A DNA stretch of 64,000 bases from Symbiodinium natans (lineage: Eukaryota > Sar > Dinophyceae > Suessiales > Symbiodiniaceae). The notes under the pieces were generated by a model that was not told the DNA's origin, made no database searches, and saw only the letters and a program-made list of their open reading frames with translations. Shown one piece after another: positions 32,185-43,231 of the stretch. A program made the position numbers and the translations under genes. How positions within the stretch are numbered: the stretch's first letter is position 1; each line of letters starts with the position of its first letter. The stretch lies in contig CAJNDS010000779.1 in NCBI GenBank assembly GCA_905221605.1, positions 1,047,001-1,111,000 on the forward strand. Reading direction: 5' to 3'.

Positions 32185-32880
32185 GACTATTTGGGGAAGG
32201 GTGGGGGACCCTAACAAAAATAGGTGGCGCAGTATGTTTCCGGAAGTCTACCACCTATGTCTTGCAATACCTTTAATGCAAAGCGTGCGTTCTAGCCTTA
32301 CCTTTGCATTATATTTATACGCCCGTGAGAATAGAAAGAGTGAAGAGAGCACAATATTAATACTTATAAATTGGTGCATGAATAGTGTTAATAGTGTGTG
32401 AACGTAACGCACGAATGAGGGAGATGAAAAGGGCCCCTTTAAAGGACTTTTTATTTTGCTCTTTTTACCCTTATTCTCCCATCCTGGCTGTTACCTTCAC
32501 GACTCAACAGATTGACTCCTAGAGACAGAGGTTGTTTCGTTCATGTGCTCACTGCGTTCATTCATTCGCAGGCTCATTCATTCTCTTATTCACACACTCT
32601 CTTCACCTTGTATTATTACGAAGAGATAAAAAGAATGTACGAAATGAACATAATTATAATACGGGCGCTCATTACTTCGCTTTTTATTAGTATTCATATT
32701 AGTCCGTACGTATACTATAATTCCCCCGTGCGATAATAATATACTAATAATGCACGGGATAACAAGAATAATAGAGAACGAAGTGAACGACACCAGCGGT
32801 TACACCTTAATATAATATTTTTTTAGGGCGTCTAGTGAGCGTATTAATGGCGTACGAAGAGAATATAATGGACGCCCTAA
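32185..32880. other. AT-rich island with inverted repeats
   Basis: Strong drop in GC relative to both sides and no ORF with protein character. Inverted repeats: ATAGGTGG/CCACCTAT at 32220-32227 and 32251-32258; CCCGTGC/GCACGGG at 32725-32731 and 32752-32758; TTAGGGCGTC/GACGCCCTAA at 32823-32832 and 32871-32880. It separates two LINE tails. Confidence 0.7.
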
Positions 32881-32929
32881 TAATAATACGATCGGCTCTC
32901 GCAGTGCCAAGCACCCGACGCCCAAGCGC

Positions 32930-33990
32930 GTGCCGGTCCTTCTGCCTGCGCGGAGCTTGAGTGGTTTGAGGCACCGCCCTGGGCGTGGCCGGGCCCCCGC
33001 TGGCAGAGCCCCTGCAGAGCCCCTGGAGGACCCAGCGGCCGACCTCACCCGCGGATGGCAACGCGCACCGCCCAAGCAGTCGACCAGGCCGCACGGCGCC
33101 ACACCGGGGCTAGCGACCCGGGCTCCCGCGCCCTGCTGCAGTCGCAAGCCGGGCCGTTCGCGTCCCGGGTCTTCACGGCTATGCCCACAGCCCGGAGTTC
33201 GTGCTGGACTCCGTCTCGTTCCGGGTCCTCCTCCTCCTCCTCCTCCTCCTCCTCCTCTTCCCAGGCTGCGCTTGCCCCTCCCGCTCGACGCCGCCCACTG
33301 TCGGTGCCGCAGACGGCTGGACCAGGTTGGGGATCACAGGGCGGCGTGTCCGCGATCCGGGCTGTATATTGCGCAGCCGCGGGTGTCCGCTAGAGCGCGC
33401 AGCTGTTCGGGTTTGCCGCGAGGCCGGGGCTCGCGTTGTCACCCACGCGCTGCTCCGGGACCTCAACCTCACCAACAGCGGCTCCCGCAACGATGAGCGT
33501 ATATGAGCGTCGTATTGAGGTCATCGCCAACGGTCTGCCGCTGGGGAACGAGACGCAGCTCGCGGTCGATACAACGCTCGTGTTTGCCGTCGACTCAAGC
33601 GGCCGACCGCGCCGCGACCAGCGCCGCGAGGAGGGCGCGGCGCTCCGACTTGCGCGCCTGTCCAAAGAGCGCACTTACCCCGAGCTCGTCCGGTCGGCTC
33701 GCTGTCGGCTCGTCCGCTGGAGCCCCGAAGCAGCCCGCTTGGTGCGTTTGCTCGCTCGATGTCGGGCTCGGGCGGTTCCGGCAGCACTCCGGGCCCATGC
33801 CACCAGCGCCTTCGTTGCCCGCTGGTCCGCGCTGCTCGCCGTTTCCTCAACCCGGGCATTCGCGGCCACCCTCCTCGCGCTGCCCGTCGCCTCCACCGAC
33901 AACGTCGACGGGCGCGCGCCCGACGTCAGCGAGGTCCTCGCAGAGGCCCGTGGATCCCATTTGCAAGCCAATTTCGGCCATTGACTTCTC
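32930..33990 (+). pseudogene. LINE C-terminal region, frameshifted
   Basis: Reads across two or three frames: ALLQSQAGPFASRVFTAM (about 33131-33185), LPLPLDAAHCRCRRRLDQ (about 33272-33325, a Cys/His-containing block), GDHRAACPRSG, VCREAGARVVTHALLRDLN, YERRIEVIANGLPLGNETQL, and finally ATSAFVARWSALLAVSS and APDVSEVLAEARGS, with a stop near 33984. This is the natural order of blocks in the family. A CTC trinucleotide expansion at 33221-33258 interrupts it with a run of leucines. It serves as the reference for the permuted copies at 18 and 20 kb. Confidence 0.8.
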
Positions 33991-34112
33991 GTCACGGTTG
34001 CCGCAAAGTAGTACCGCCTTGACAATAATCGCTGATCCCCGGCGTGACGTGATGCTGTTGCAGGGCTGAGGCCACCCGGCGCCATGGCTTCGAAACACAC
34101 GCTGCAATCCTT

Positions 34113-34197
34113 CCACGAAGCCTTTGGAGAGTCTGCGGTGGCGGGATTGCGGGAGGTGTTCAGAGAAAAGGCTTGCCTTTCGACTGCGATTTGGTAG
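34113..34197 (+). pseudogene. Orphan 3' tail of a metallophosphoesterase copy
   Basis: Encodes HEAFGESAVAGLREVFREK and a terminal CLSTAI before a stop. This is the same C-terminus as the complete gene ending at 35858, with two or three base changes. It lies immediately upstream of the first full unit, as expected for the remainder of an earlier unit of the tandem array whose body has been replaced by LINE sequence. Confidence 0.85.
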
Positions 34198-34473
34198 ACA
34201 CTGTAGACGCAGGCGCAAGTAAGCAGAGAGCCGCACGCATGTGTTGAAAGCGGTGTTGGTTACAGTAGGTTCGGAGTCCGCTGGATTCAACGTGGACAAG
34301 TTCAGCCACTTTTGGAGCCTTGGGGAGATGTCGCCCCAAGTGGCACCCTGCCAGCCTCGTGCAGAAACAGATGCATCTGCCGTCAGCTCAGTTGCCCATG
34401 CGGTAGGTTGTTTTTCTGTCGCTTTGCAAGTGCAGAAACCTACTGTGGATGCACACGTGTTTTTGCAAGTAAG

Positions 34474-35858
34474 ATGAGCAAGGATGCTTTGGATTTCCTC
34501 GCGAAGATGGCCTTGTATGCCCCAGAGGTATGGTACTCCATCATTACAGGGCAGGAATGCCCGCAGGATGCGAAGAATGATTGGCCAAACATAGGCGTTG
34601 CCTTTGATGCCAGTTCCAGGCTTCGGCGTGCTGGGATCGAGTACTATCATGCCACGCTCGCCGGCAAATGGCGCGCGCAGACGACGGGAGCCCCTCTTTG
34701 CTATCTCAAACAGTTGGCGGCGAGCGCCCACGACGAGATAACGACGAAACATGAGCTTCCCCGTCCTGGCACCCCGCATGTGCGGGTCGTGGCGATCAGT
34801 GACACCCATCTGCTTCACGACGAGTTGGAGATCCCAGACGGTGATCTGTTGGTGCATGCAGGAGACCTGAGCTATGAAGAGTCGCGCTCCAAAGATGGGC
34901 GTGACTTTGACAAGCAATGGAATGAGCTTCAAGGCGACTTCCCGAAGTTTCTTCACTGGTTCAAGTCATCTGACTTAGATGCTGCTCGGGCTCTGCGATG
35001 GCTTGGTGCCACATCATGTTTCGAGCATCGTGTCCTTGTGGGTGGAAACCATGATTACGTGCTGGAGCAGCTTGGGGATGCGAACGCAAGGAAGCTTTGC
35101 CAGGAGTTCAATGTGCAGTACCTTTCCACAGCGTCGGGTCCAGAGGAGTTGAGCTTCCGGAATGGATGCAGGGTGAAAGTCTGGGGTGACCCGGCAACCT
35201 AAGCGGTCGCAGTAGGCTAGGATGGGATGTCGGTGTGATTTGGGCAGGGAGATGCAGGCAGCGCATGTGTGAACCCGTGTGATTTGATTGTTGTTTTGTC
35301 GGATAACGCAATCTAGCCTGTGCAGCCGTTGACTGGGAGTGAGTCCAAGGTTCGGGAGTCTCAGCGGCCTCGCAGCTGAAGGGGGGCCGTGCGATTCTCT
35401 CGGGAAATGCTTCTTTCCAGTTGGACATTGACACAGGCGAGACGCAGTTTCGTGAAGAGACGGCTCGCCTTTCAGCAGGGTCGGTAGATGTCATGATCAC
35501 CCATGGGCCACCTTGCGGGGCGCTTTATGGTGCTTCTGGGAAGACGTTCCCCGGGTGCATCAACGACTTGATTTCGAGAGTCCGCCCGCAGCTGTACGTC
35601 TGCGGCCACTCCCACAATCCCGACAACATGAAGCTCAGCCAAAAGGTAGCTGAGCTCGCAGAAGGAGTGTTGGGAGTGCAGGTCGCATGCACCGGCACGT
35701 GGAATCAGTTCTGCGGCATGCCATTCGTGGTGGACCTCCCCGCTCGGGGCGCGCAAGTGCTGTACAAATTCCAAGAAGCCTTTGGAGAGTCTGCGGTGGC
35801 GGGATTGCGGGAGGTGTTCAGAGAAAAGGGTTGCCTTTCGACTGCGATTGGCAGATAA
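34474..35858 (+). CDS. Calcineurin-like metallophosphoesterase, tandem copy 1
   Basis: Two exons, 34474-35193 and 35382-35858, give 398 residues. The intron has a GC donor (35194) and an AG|G acceptor and keeps phase 0. Metal-binding motifs are in family order: VVAISDTHLL (D-x-H), LLVHAGDLSY (GD), VGGNHDYV (GNHD) in exon 1, and MITHGPPCGAL (GPP) and YVCGHSHNPD (GHSH) in exon 2. They resemble the MPPED-type cytosolic phosphoesterases, which hydrolyse phosphomono- or diesters with two metal ions. The ATG at 34474 follows a stretch without protein character; an in-frame extension upstream to 34312 is possible. The gene lies in a head-to-tail unit of 1,666 bases with the next copy, and the first exons of both copies appear identical. 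Substrate unknown. Confidence 0.88.
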
Positions 35859-36139
35859 TGTCGATGCTAGGCCCTCTCAAGAATAGATAAACAGAGAGCC
35901 GCACGCATGTGTTGGAAGCGGCTGTGTTGGTTAGGTTCGGAGTCCACTGGATTCAACGTGGACAAGTTCCGCCATTTTTGGAGCCTTGGGGAGATGTCGC
36001 CCCAAGTGGCACCCTGCCAGCCTCGTGCAGAAACAGATGCATCTGCCGTCAGCTCAGTTGCCCATGCGGAAGGTTGTTTTTCTGTCGCTTTGCAAGTGCA
36101 GAGACCTACTGTGGATGCACACATGTTTTTGCAAGTAAG

Positions 36140-37494
36140 ATGAGCAAGGATGCTTTGGATTTCCTCGCGAAGATGGCCTTGTATGCCCCAGAGGTATGGT
36201 ACTCCATCATTACAGGGCAGGAATGCCCGCAGGATGCGAAGAATGATTGGCCAAACATAGGCGTTGCCTTTGATGCCAGTTCCAGGCTTCGGCGTGCTGG
36301 GATCGAGTACTATCATGCCACGCTCGCCGGCAAATGGCGCGCGCAGACGACGGGAGCCCCTCTTTGCTATCTCAAACAGTTGGCGGCGAGCGCCCACGAC
36401 GAGATAACGACGAAACATGAGCTTCCCCGTCCTGGCACCCCGCATGTGCGGGTCGTGGCGATCAGTGACACCCATCTGCTTCACGACGAGTTGGAGATCC
36501 CAGACGGTGATCTGTTGGTGCATGCAGGAGACCTGAGCTATGAAGAGTCGCGCTCCAAAGATGGGCGTGACTTTGACAAGCAATGGAATGAGCTTCAAGG
36601 CGACTTCCCGAAGTTTCTTCACTGGTTCAAGTCATCTGACTTAGATGCTGCTCGGGCTCTGCGATGGCTTGGTGCCACATCATGTTTCGAGCATCGTGTC
36701 CTTGTGGGTGGAAACCATGATTACGTGCTGGAGCAGCTTGGGGATGCGAACGCAAGGAAGCTTTGCCAGGAGTTCAATGTGCAGTACCTTTCCACAGCGT
36801 CGGGTCCAGAGGAGTTGAGCTTCCGGAATGGATGCAGGGTGAAAGTCTGGGGTGACCCGGCAACCTAAGCGGTCGCAGTAGGCTAGGATGGGATGTCGGT
36901 GTGATTTGGGCAGGGAGATGCAGGCAGCGCATGTGTGAACCCGTGTGATTTGATTGTTGTTTTGTCGGATAACGCAATCTAGCCTGTGCAGCCGTTGACT
37001 GGGAGTGAGTCCAAGGTTCGGGAGTCTCAGCGGCCTCGCAGCTGAAGGGGGGCCGTGCGATTCTCTCGGGAAATGCTTCTTTCCAGTTGGACATTGACAC
37101 AGGCGAGACGCAGTTTCGTGAAGAGACGGCTCGCCTTTCAGCAGGGTCGGTAGATGTCATGATCACCCATGGGCCACCTTGCGGGGCGCTTTATGGTGCT
37201 TCTGGGAAGACGTTCCCCGGGTGCATCAACGACTTGATTTCGAGAGTCCGCCCGCAGCTGTACGTCTGCGGCCACTCCCACAATCCCGACAACATGAAGC
37301 TCAGCCAAAAGGTAGCTGAGCTCGCAGAAGGAGTGTTGGGAGTGCAGGTCGCATGCACCGGCACGTGGAATCAGTTCTACGGCATGCCATTCGTGGTGGA
37401 CCTCCCAGTTCGGGACAGACTTCCCTTTAACCCGCCACCGCGTGAGTTGCGTGAGCGTGAAAAGTTGTGTAGTGGTGGGTGTGCCGCGTCCTGA
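36140..37494 (+). CDS. Calcineurin-like metallophosphoesterase, tandem copy 2, altered C-terminus
   Basis: Repeats copy 1 with an offset of 1,666 bases: exon 1 36140-36859, intron 36860-37047, exon 2 from 37048. All five metal-site motifs are kept. Identity continues through GTWNQFYGMPFVVDLPV (Cys to Tyr is the only residue change I noted), then breaks at about 37406. The last ordinary residues (FQEAFGESAVAGLREVF) are replaced by a short unrelated tail ending at 37494. The conserved catalytic core is complete, so the protein might still work, but the junction marks the end of the tandem array and probably a deletion or insertion breakpoint. Confidence 0.82.
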
Positions 37495-37601
37495 TCTGCC
37501 AGAAATCCCTGGTGACCTTCTCAAAGCAGCTAGGACACCAAGCAGATCCAAGTGGTGCCTGGAATACGGTTGAAGCATGCACCCGGCTGCATGAAGCCAG
37601 C

Positions 37602-37651
37602 ACCGAATGGCACCGAATGGCACCGAATGGCACCGAATGGCACCGAATTCA
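37602..37651. repeat. Minisatellite, five copies of CACCGAATGG
   Basis: Five perfect 10-base units between the broken end of the metallophosphoesterase array and the next gene. Confidence 0.97.
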
Positions 37652-37914
37652 TACATGATTATGAGTGTCTCATCGTATGTTCCGTGGCCTCAGGCTGATT
37701 TTCCGTGCTCAACGGTGGCCTTCGATCATGTCAGTGGCCTGCAAAGCAGGCCCTGCTCCACCGAAGCACTTCTGCAGGGCTTGGGCGTCGATGGCCAGTT
37801 GAGCAGTCTTTGAAACATGTGGCAGGCGGTACTCTAAAAGACACTTCTGATGGAGCTGGGTAGTGGGGCAAGGAGGCAGCGTGACGAGCATGACATGCAT
37901 GACATGCGCCACGC

Positions 37915-40900
37915 ATGTTTCCAGGCAATTTCAGACTCCCACAGTGCAAGTCGCCTCAAGCAGCGGTTGCTTTTTGGCTGATTCAAGCCGAAATGGCGGC
38001 ATGCTCATGGCTTGGGGATTGGCACTGGGCACACGACGGGCAGAAGCCGAATGGCAGCATAACGCTGGACGAACTGGACGGCCAGCGATTTCTTCGCACA
38101 TCCTTCAGTTCTGAATTGGGCACATGGTGGCCGGACGACAAGGCGTTGTCTTCGGATTCCGTGATAATTGAATGGCAGTCCAAAAGTGGCGGCTTTGTCC
38201 GCCACACGTTGCTTGCTGCTTACCCCGCCCAGCAGAGTGGAGATTGTTCCGTGTCTGCGTTTCGCGTGGTGGCGCGGCACCGCGCCCCAGCGGCAGCGAA
38301 GGATGAAGAATCCTCCTGGGCAGCCGACACACGCGCAATCAAGACACGTGGCTGGCGACGGAAGCTCGACAACGCACGCCCGAGAGGATTGCGTGTGAGC
38401 TCAAAGCTGAGCTCTGCCAAAATCTACCACCCTCCAGAAGATCCCCCCTGCAGCGGAATCTACCAATCTCCTTGTCCCATTTGCAGGCGGCCTCTGACCA
38501 TGGCACTCAGCTGTGGCTCGGAGGCGGAGATTCTGACAGTGACCTCGCCCCTAACGAGTGCAAAGATGTACACGTGCAAGGGCGAGGTTGGAGCGCGAGG
38601 CTGCTACAGCAGCCTGTGCCCGAACTGCCGGAGGCCAGTTTGCTTTGCCAAAATTTCCGCAGAGGCTGGCAGAGACGGGCCAGGTGGTGATGTCTCATTT
38701 CGGCACCGGCCCTCAGTGGGCACTTGGCTGCAGCCGCGCCTCGGGACTTGCATGGCAAAGGAAGTCCCGAAGTTTGCCTATGTGAGCCTTCTCTATGGCA
38801 ACTCTGTGGAGTATGTTCGTGACGCACGGGTCTTGGGCTGGTCCCTGAAGCGATCAGGTACCCCGCACGACCTCGTACTCCTTCACACTGGGGATGTCCG
38901 TCAAGAATACTTGGAGGTTCTTGCTGGCTTATGGCGGCTCCGGTGCGTAGATAGAATCGATGCTGCAAGCAGCCTGTTCACACAACGCAGCCGGTTCCGA
39001 GGGGTTTTCACGAAACTTCATGCCTGGGCGCTTGTGGAGTACGAGCGAGTCATCTTGCTGGACTTGGACTTGCTACTTCAGGCCAATGTTGACAGCTTGT
39101 TTGAGTTGCGCCCGCCGGCTGCAATGTGGGCAGCCGGTGGACAAGTCCATGGGAAGCTCATTGACGCACCACCTCCTTGGAAGGGCTATGACGCTGTGGA
39201 GCCATGGGGCAAGAGTGGCTGTGTCCGGGCCTTAAACAATCGATGGAGGAAATCTTGCGATGCTTTGCGTGTGTTTTCAGACTTGGTCCAACCACACACA
39301 AGCCTTGCACCGTCTCAACATGACACCCCACCGTGCTGATACAAAGGAGGGTGTGGCGGCGCAGTAGGACTAATTTTAACGCTACGCGACCCGCCTCGGC
39401 CCGGCCCAGCGCATCCGCGTGACCATGGTGATTCCGCAGCGCCCAAGTCGCTGGACCCCAAGCAATAAGGGTTGGGTTTAGGGTTTAGGGTTCCGGGTTT
39501 ATGGTTTATGGTTTGGGGTTTAGGGTTGAGGGTTAGTTTAGGATTGAGGGCTTAGGGCTCAAGGTTCACGCTTTGGGGTTTAGGTTTTTTTTGGGTTTAG
39601 GGTTCAAGAGACGGTTCAGCTTGGATTGATGGTAGGGTTGAGCCAGGCCCCTCAGGGAGGGTAGGGGGGGTGGGGGGGGAATGGGGGCGGGGGGGGAGGG
39701 GGGGAAGGGGGGGGGGGGGGTGGGGGGGGGGGGTTTGTTGAAGGTTTGAGGGTTGAGTGCTTCGGGCTTAAGGTTTAAGGTGTAAGGTTTAGGGTTTAGG
39801 TTCAAGCTTAGACTCTTCGGCTTGTGTAATGCATGTTGGGCCGTGCTCACCAGTTCAGCCTCGAAAACCCGCTCACAAAATTTTCTGGAGAGGCAGGGGG
39901 GAGGGGTGGGGGGTGGGGGGGTGGGGGGGTAGGGGGCGGGGGGGGGGTTGGGGGGTAGGGGGGGTGGGCCGTGTTGACCCCGGTTTTCTAGGGGGGGTAC
40001 CCATTTGAGGCAAAAAAGGGGTCCGAGTGCCTGTTCTGACAACCTTTCCACCTCCGGCCCGAGGCCTCGGCGGATTTGCATTGTTGGTGCAAGATTTCCT
40101 TCATCCACAGAGTGTGGCTTATCCTGGCTTCTTCACAATGCAAATACCCTGACTTGTGGGACTTGGGGGTGGGGGGAGGGGAGGAGGGCCCTTTCGCGCG
40201 TGCGTGGGGCTTGCAGCAAGCCTACTTGCTCCAGGTTCGTTGACCGATGCGGAGCACATGCGATACCAGTAACTCGAGCATCTATCGTATTCGTAGTCGT
40301 GTGCTCCTCTTGCCGCATACTTCGGGACCTGCGGTGAGCCACAGGCTGCCTCCAAGACGCCTTACCCTTCAGCAACTCCAAAGGTGCTTGCTGTGCCACT
40401 TTGAAGCTAAGACGCCGCTCAGGTCAATGCGGGTGTGATACTCCTGAAGCCGGATCGTGCAGATTTTGAGAACATGAGGCGCGAGGTGGAGTGCGAAGAG
40501 CATCCTGAGCACATCGTGACGCCTTCACCCGAGCAGGACTACCTCACCAGGTTTTTCTGGCAAGAGCCCCATTGGACGCACATCGATGTCTCATGGAACT
40601 TCCAGTTGCATCATCTCGCATTGCGGCTGCCCGACAGCCAGAAGGAGTGTGAGCGTCGCCAGATTAGCTTCGAAGATGTTCGTGTCATCCACTTCTCAGC
40701 CCACCCCAAGCCTTCGCAGCGCGAGCCGGATGTCTCCATCGAGGACTTTGTGGAACAGACCATGGGTCGGTACGAGGGTGTTCAAGTCAATGTCAATCAC
40801 AACATCGAAGCCATCCAGAGGCGAAACCGCAGTGGCAAGCATCCGAAGCTGGAGCTGCGCGAAGACCCCGAGGGCACGAGGCTCTTCGAAGAGATCCGGG

Positions 40901-42034
40901 GCCACGGCGAGAGTGACTCGGAAGTTGGGCCCCAGTTCAGTGAGGTCACGGTGGCGCCCGAAGAGCTTGAAGGGTTCCGGCACTTCCTCACCAAATCTGT
41001 GCGAGCCTGGAGTGATGCGGAGGAGCAGTGCAAGAAGCATCTCGGAGCCCCGGCAGTGCTGGAATGCTTCCCAGCAAGAGTTGGCAGCCAACTGCGGGGC
41101 AGGTGTGTTGAGTGGGACTCCGCGCGAGGATTTGGGCGGATTGGCCCCGAGGATGGCAGCAAACCTATCTTTGTGCACTTCAGTGAGCTGCCCGAGGTGC
41201 CGGGGGCACCGGGAGCTCCGCGAGGCCTGGAAGAAGGAGAGGAGGTGTGCTTCACCGTCGGCGTGGATGATAAGAGGCGACGGACGGCAAAAAGTGTCAA
41301 GAGGAAGTCCGACGCAGTTTTAGGAGAAGCCAGGGCGTTGCAGGACTCCTCCCTGGAAGATGCACATAGGTCCATCTTAGCAAGGAGAGTCCGCGGGAGT
41401 TGCAAATCCTGGAATCCCTCCAAGAAGTTCGGATTTGTTTCCTATGAAGATGGGGGGGGAGACGAAGGAGATCTTCCTGCATGCAAAAGATGTCTGTGCG
41501 GATGCAAAAGATTTCCCTGCAGGCATCTGCTTGGCAGAGGGTCAGTTGGTGCACTTCACTCCTGTCAGAGATGACAAGGACAAGTCAAGGCTGCGGGCAG
41601 TACTGGCCACGTGCAAGGATGAGGATGAGGAATTGGTGTGCGAGGTGCGCGACTTTGCCACATGCAATGCTCATTCCAAATGTTTTCCTCCTGGGACATC
41701 ATGGCAAAGGAGATTGGTGCATCAGGTGGCCAAAGACATGGGCCTCTTCACTGTATCTGAGGGTGTGGATCCTGATCGCTACGTCCGTGTCATGAAGACA
41801 GCGGAAGACGGTGCGCCGGATCCTGAAAAGGTCTTGAAGCTCCAGGCTCGCATCAAGAATGCGGCAGAGACGCAGGGCGAGTGGCGTGTCCTTGTCGAGG
41901 ATCTGACGGGACACGAGCGTGAGCGGCTGAAGGAGTTCTGCCTAACAGAAGGCCTTCAGTTTTGCCGTGTTGAGGCAAAACCAGCACGCTTCTTTGTTTG
42001 TAGGGAACCTTCAGAAGCTCAGATCTTCAGATGA
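37915..42034 (+). CDS. GT8 glycosyltransferase fused to cold-shock and R3H domains
   Basis: Two-part gene. The 5' part (37915 to about 39190) encodes an N-terminal region with two cysteine modules (CPICRRP near 38481; CPNCRRP near 38620), then a glycogenin-like GT8 domain: FAYVSLLYGNSVEYVRDARV, LGWSLKRSGTPHDLVLLHT and FTKLHAWALVEYERVILLDL with the DxD metal site D383-L-D385. The 3' part begins after an AG|G acceptor at 40423 with VNAGVILLKPD and PEQDYLTRFF, the normal C-terminal half of the same GT8 fold. Without interruption it continues into a cold-shock domain (about 41092-41290: CVEWDSARGFGRI, IFVHFSEL), a second one (41391-41640: CKSWNPSKKFGFVSYEDGG, IFLHAKDV) and an R3H-like domain (41695-41800: RRLVHQVAKDMGL, RYVRVMK). 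The second cold-shock domain is split by one extra G in a G8 run. Transfer of glucose to protein and RNA binding are family functions; their combination is unexplained. The 5' donor and true start are uncertain. Confidence 0.78.
39190..40422 (+). other. Intron of the GT8 fusion gene, telomere-like and G-run sequence
   Basis: Separates the two halves of the GT8 domain. It contains TTTAGGG-derived sequence at 39470-39620 and 39740-39810, and two very G-rich blocks on the sense strand at 39655-39733 and 39895-39970. The 3' acceptor GCTCAG|GTC at 40421-40423 is firm because it restores VNAGVILL. The donor is probably a GC or GT at 39190-39195. Sense-strand G runs should fold as quadruplexes in DNA or pre-mRNA (inference). 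Confidence 0.7.
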
Positions 42035-43150
42035 AGTGTCGCCCTGTACAGCAGTAGCACGCTTTCGGAAAGGCCGGGGGATATCTAGCGAGAAGGAGTT
42101 GACCGTGCACCCTTGGTTGATCAGTCTGATCAGTTGCCCATGTAGAGATCATCCTCTGCGTGTCAGCGGCACCATGCATCTGTCTTGAAGTTTTTTGAAG
42201 TTTTACCCGCCTGCAGCCGTTTCATCTTCTAATGGGTCCCGTAAACTACATTGAGGGTATGCAACTGCCAAAAAAGCAGTGCTGCCAAAAAAGCAGTGCT
42301 GCCACGGCATGTCGGAGTAGCATCGTGACAGCATCACTGCAGCAATTCCTGCTGACAACGCGCAAATGCACCTGTTAGCTTCATCTTAGCCAACTCTTGT
42401 GCAATGTTATGCCCGGTTTCAACATATGCTTGATTGATGATTTGCAGCTCGCCATTGCATGATGGGCAGTTTCGCCCGTGTCTCCGTTCTCGCGTCGCAA
42501 TTGACTCCTGGCTTTGATCTGTTTTGGTTGTTTATTCAGCAATTGCAGCCACGATATCCTAAGTGGCAACGGTGGTAGCAAATGCAGGAGCAGGTTACCG
42601 CGTGTTCAACGCCCGCCGGCTGAGAAGCCTTGGAACTTTTTTGAATAAGGACTGTGTTGAGCTCCGCCAACACAACTGTTCCGGTGCTGCCCCCAGCTGC
42701 GTGGTGGCAAGTAGCCAGGTAGCCGGTTATGTGCACAAAGCCTGAACAAATCGAGCTTCAGAATATGAGCGCGCGCATGTCAGCATGGATTTGCAGCTGG
42801 CTGCAAGAGGCAGCAAGTATGTGACGATGGCAAGGCATATGCTTCCAGATACGTCGTGCTCATGCCCCTCACGCCATACATCTCCAAGAGCGTAGCCCCA
42901 ACCCTTCCGATCCGGTCCCTGAACCCTGCGAGACACTTTCATTCACCAAAGCGGCACTTGATTTCAGCAAGGAAGGACGATATTATCCCCTTCGCGCCGC
43001 CCTAAATTTCTGCAAACGTTTTGAGATTCTGAGACTCGAACCCAGGTAGTAAGCGACGCGGTGCCTTGTGGCGTAGTAGATCGGCCGTCCTCAGCGGGGC
43101 CGCTGCGGTGCCATGAGCAGGCCAACGCCCAGCTCTAAAGAAGAATCTGA
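42035..43150. other. Spacer without recognisable gene
   Basis: Downstream of the GT8 fusion gene. Only small features are visible: a 17-base tandem duplication GCCAAAAAAGCAGTGCT at about 42268-42302, and a tRNA-like but unpaired sequence near 43020-43095 (see rejected items). Confidence 0.5.
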
Positions 43151-43167
43151 CAGGGTGGTTTTTGGAA

Positions 43168-43231
43168 CGTACCCTAAACCCTAAACCCTAAACCCTAAAC
43201 CCTAAACCCTAAACCTTAAACCCTATACCCA
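43168..43231. repeat. CCCTAAA array between 14-bp direct repeats
   Basis: About eight CCCTAAA units, bounded by GGTGGTTTTTGGAA on the left (43154-43167) and the identical 14 bases on the right (43232-43245). The arrangement is that of an insertion with target-site duplication. Confidence 0.93.

Noticed and set aside
33847-36622. Long minus-strand frames of 369 and 251 codons opposite the metallophosphoesterase genes
   Set aside because: They are antisense to exons with complete metal-site motifs and are duplicated only because the genes are.
41699-41914. Second R3H-like domain after the first in the fusion gene (residues near GHERERLKEF)
   Set aside because: The stretch 41880-42000 resembles part of an R3H fold but lacks a clear R-x3-H; not called as a separate domain.
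43020-43095. tRNA-like sequence on the minus strand (GGGTTCGAGTC box, possible D stem GGC/GCC)
   Set aside because: The acceptor stem pairs only over four or five bases, the anticodon stem does not form properly, and the A-box-like match is on the other strand. Not a functional tRNA; at most a degenerate tRNA-derived relic.
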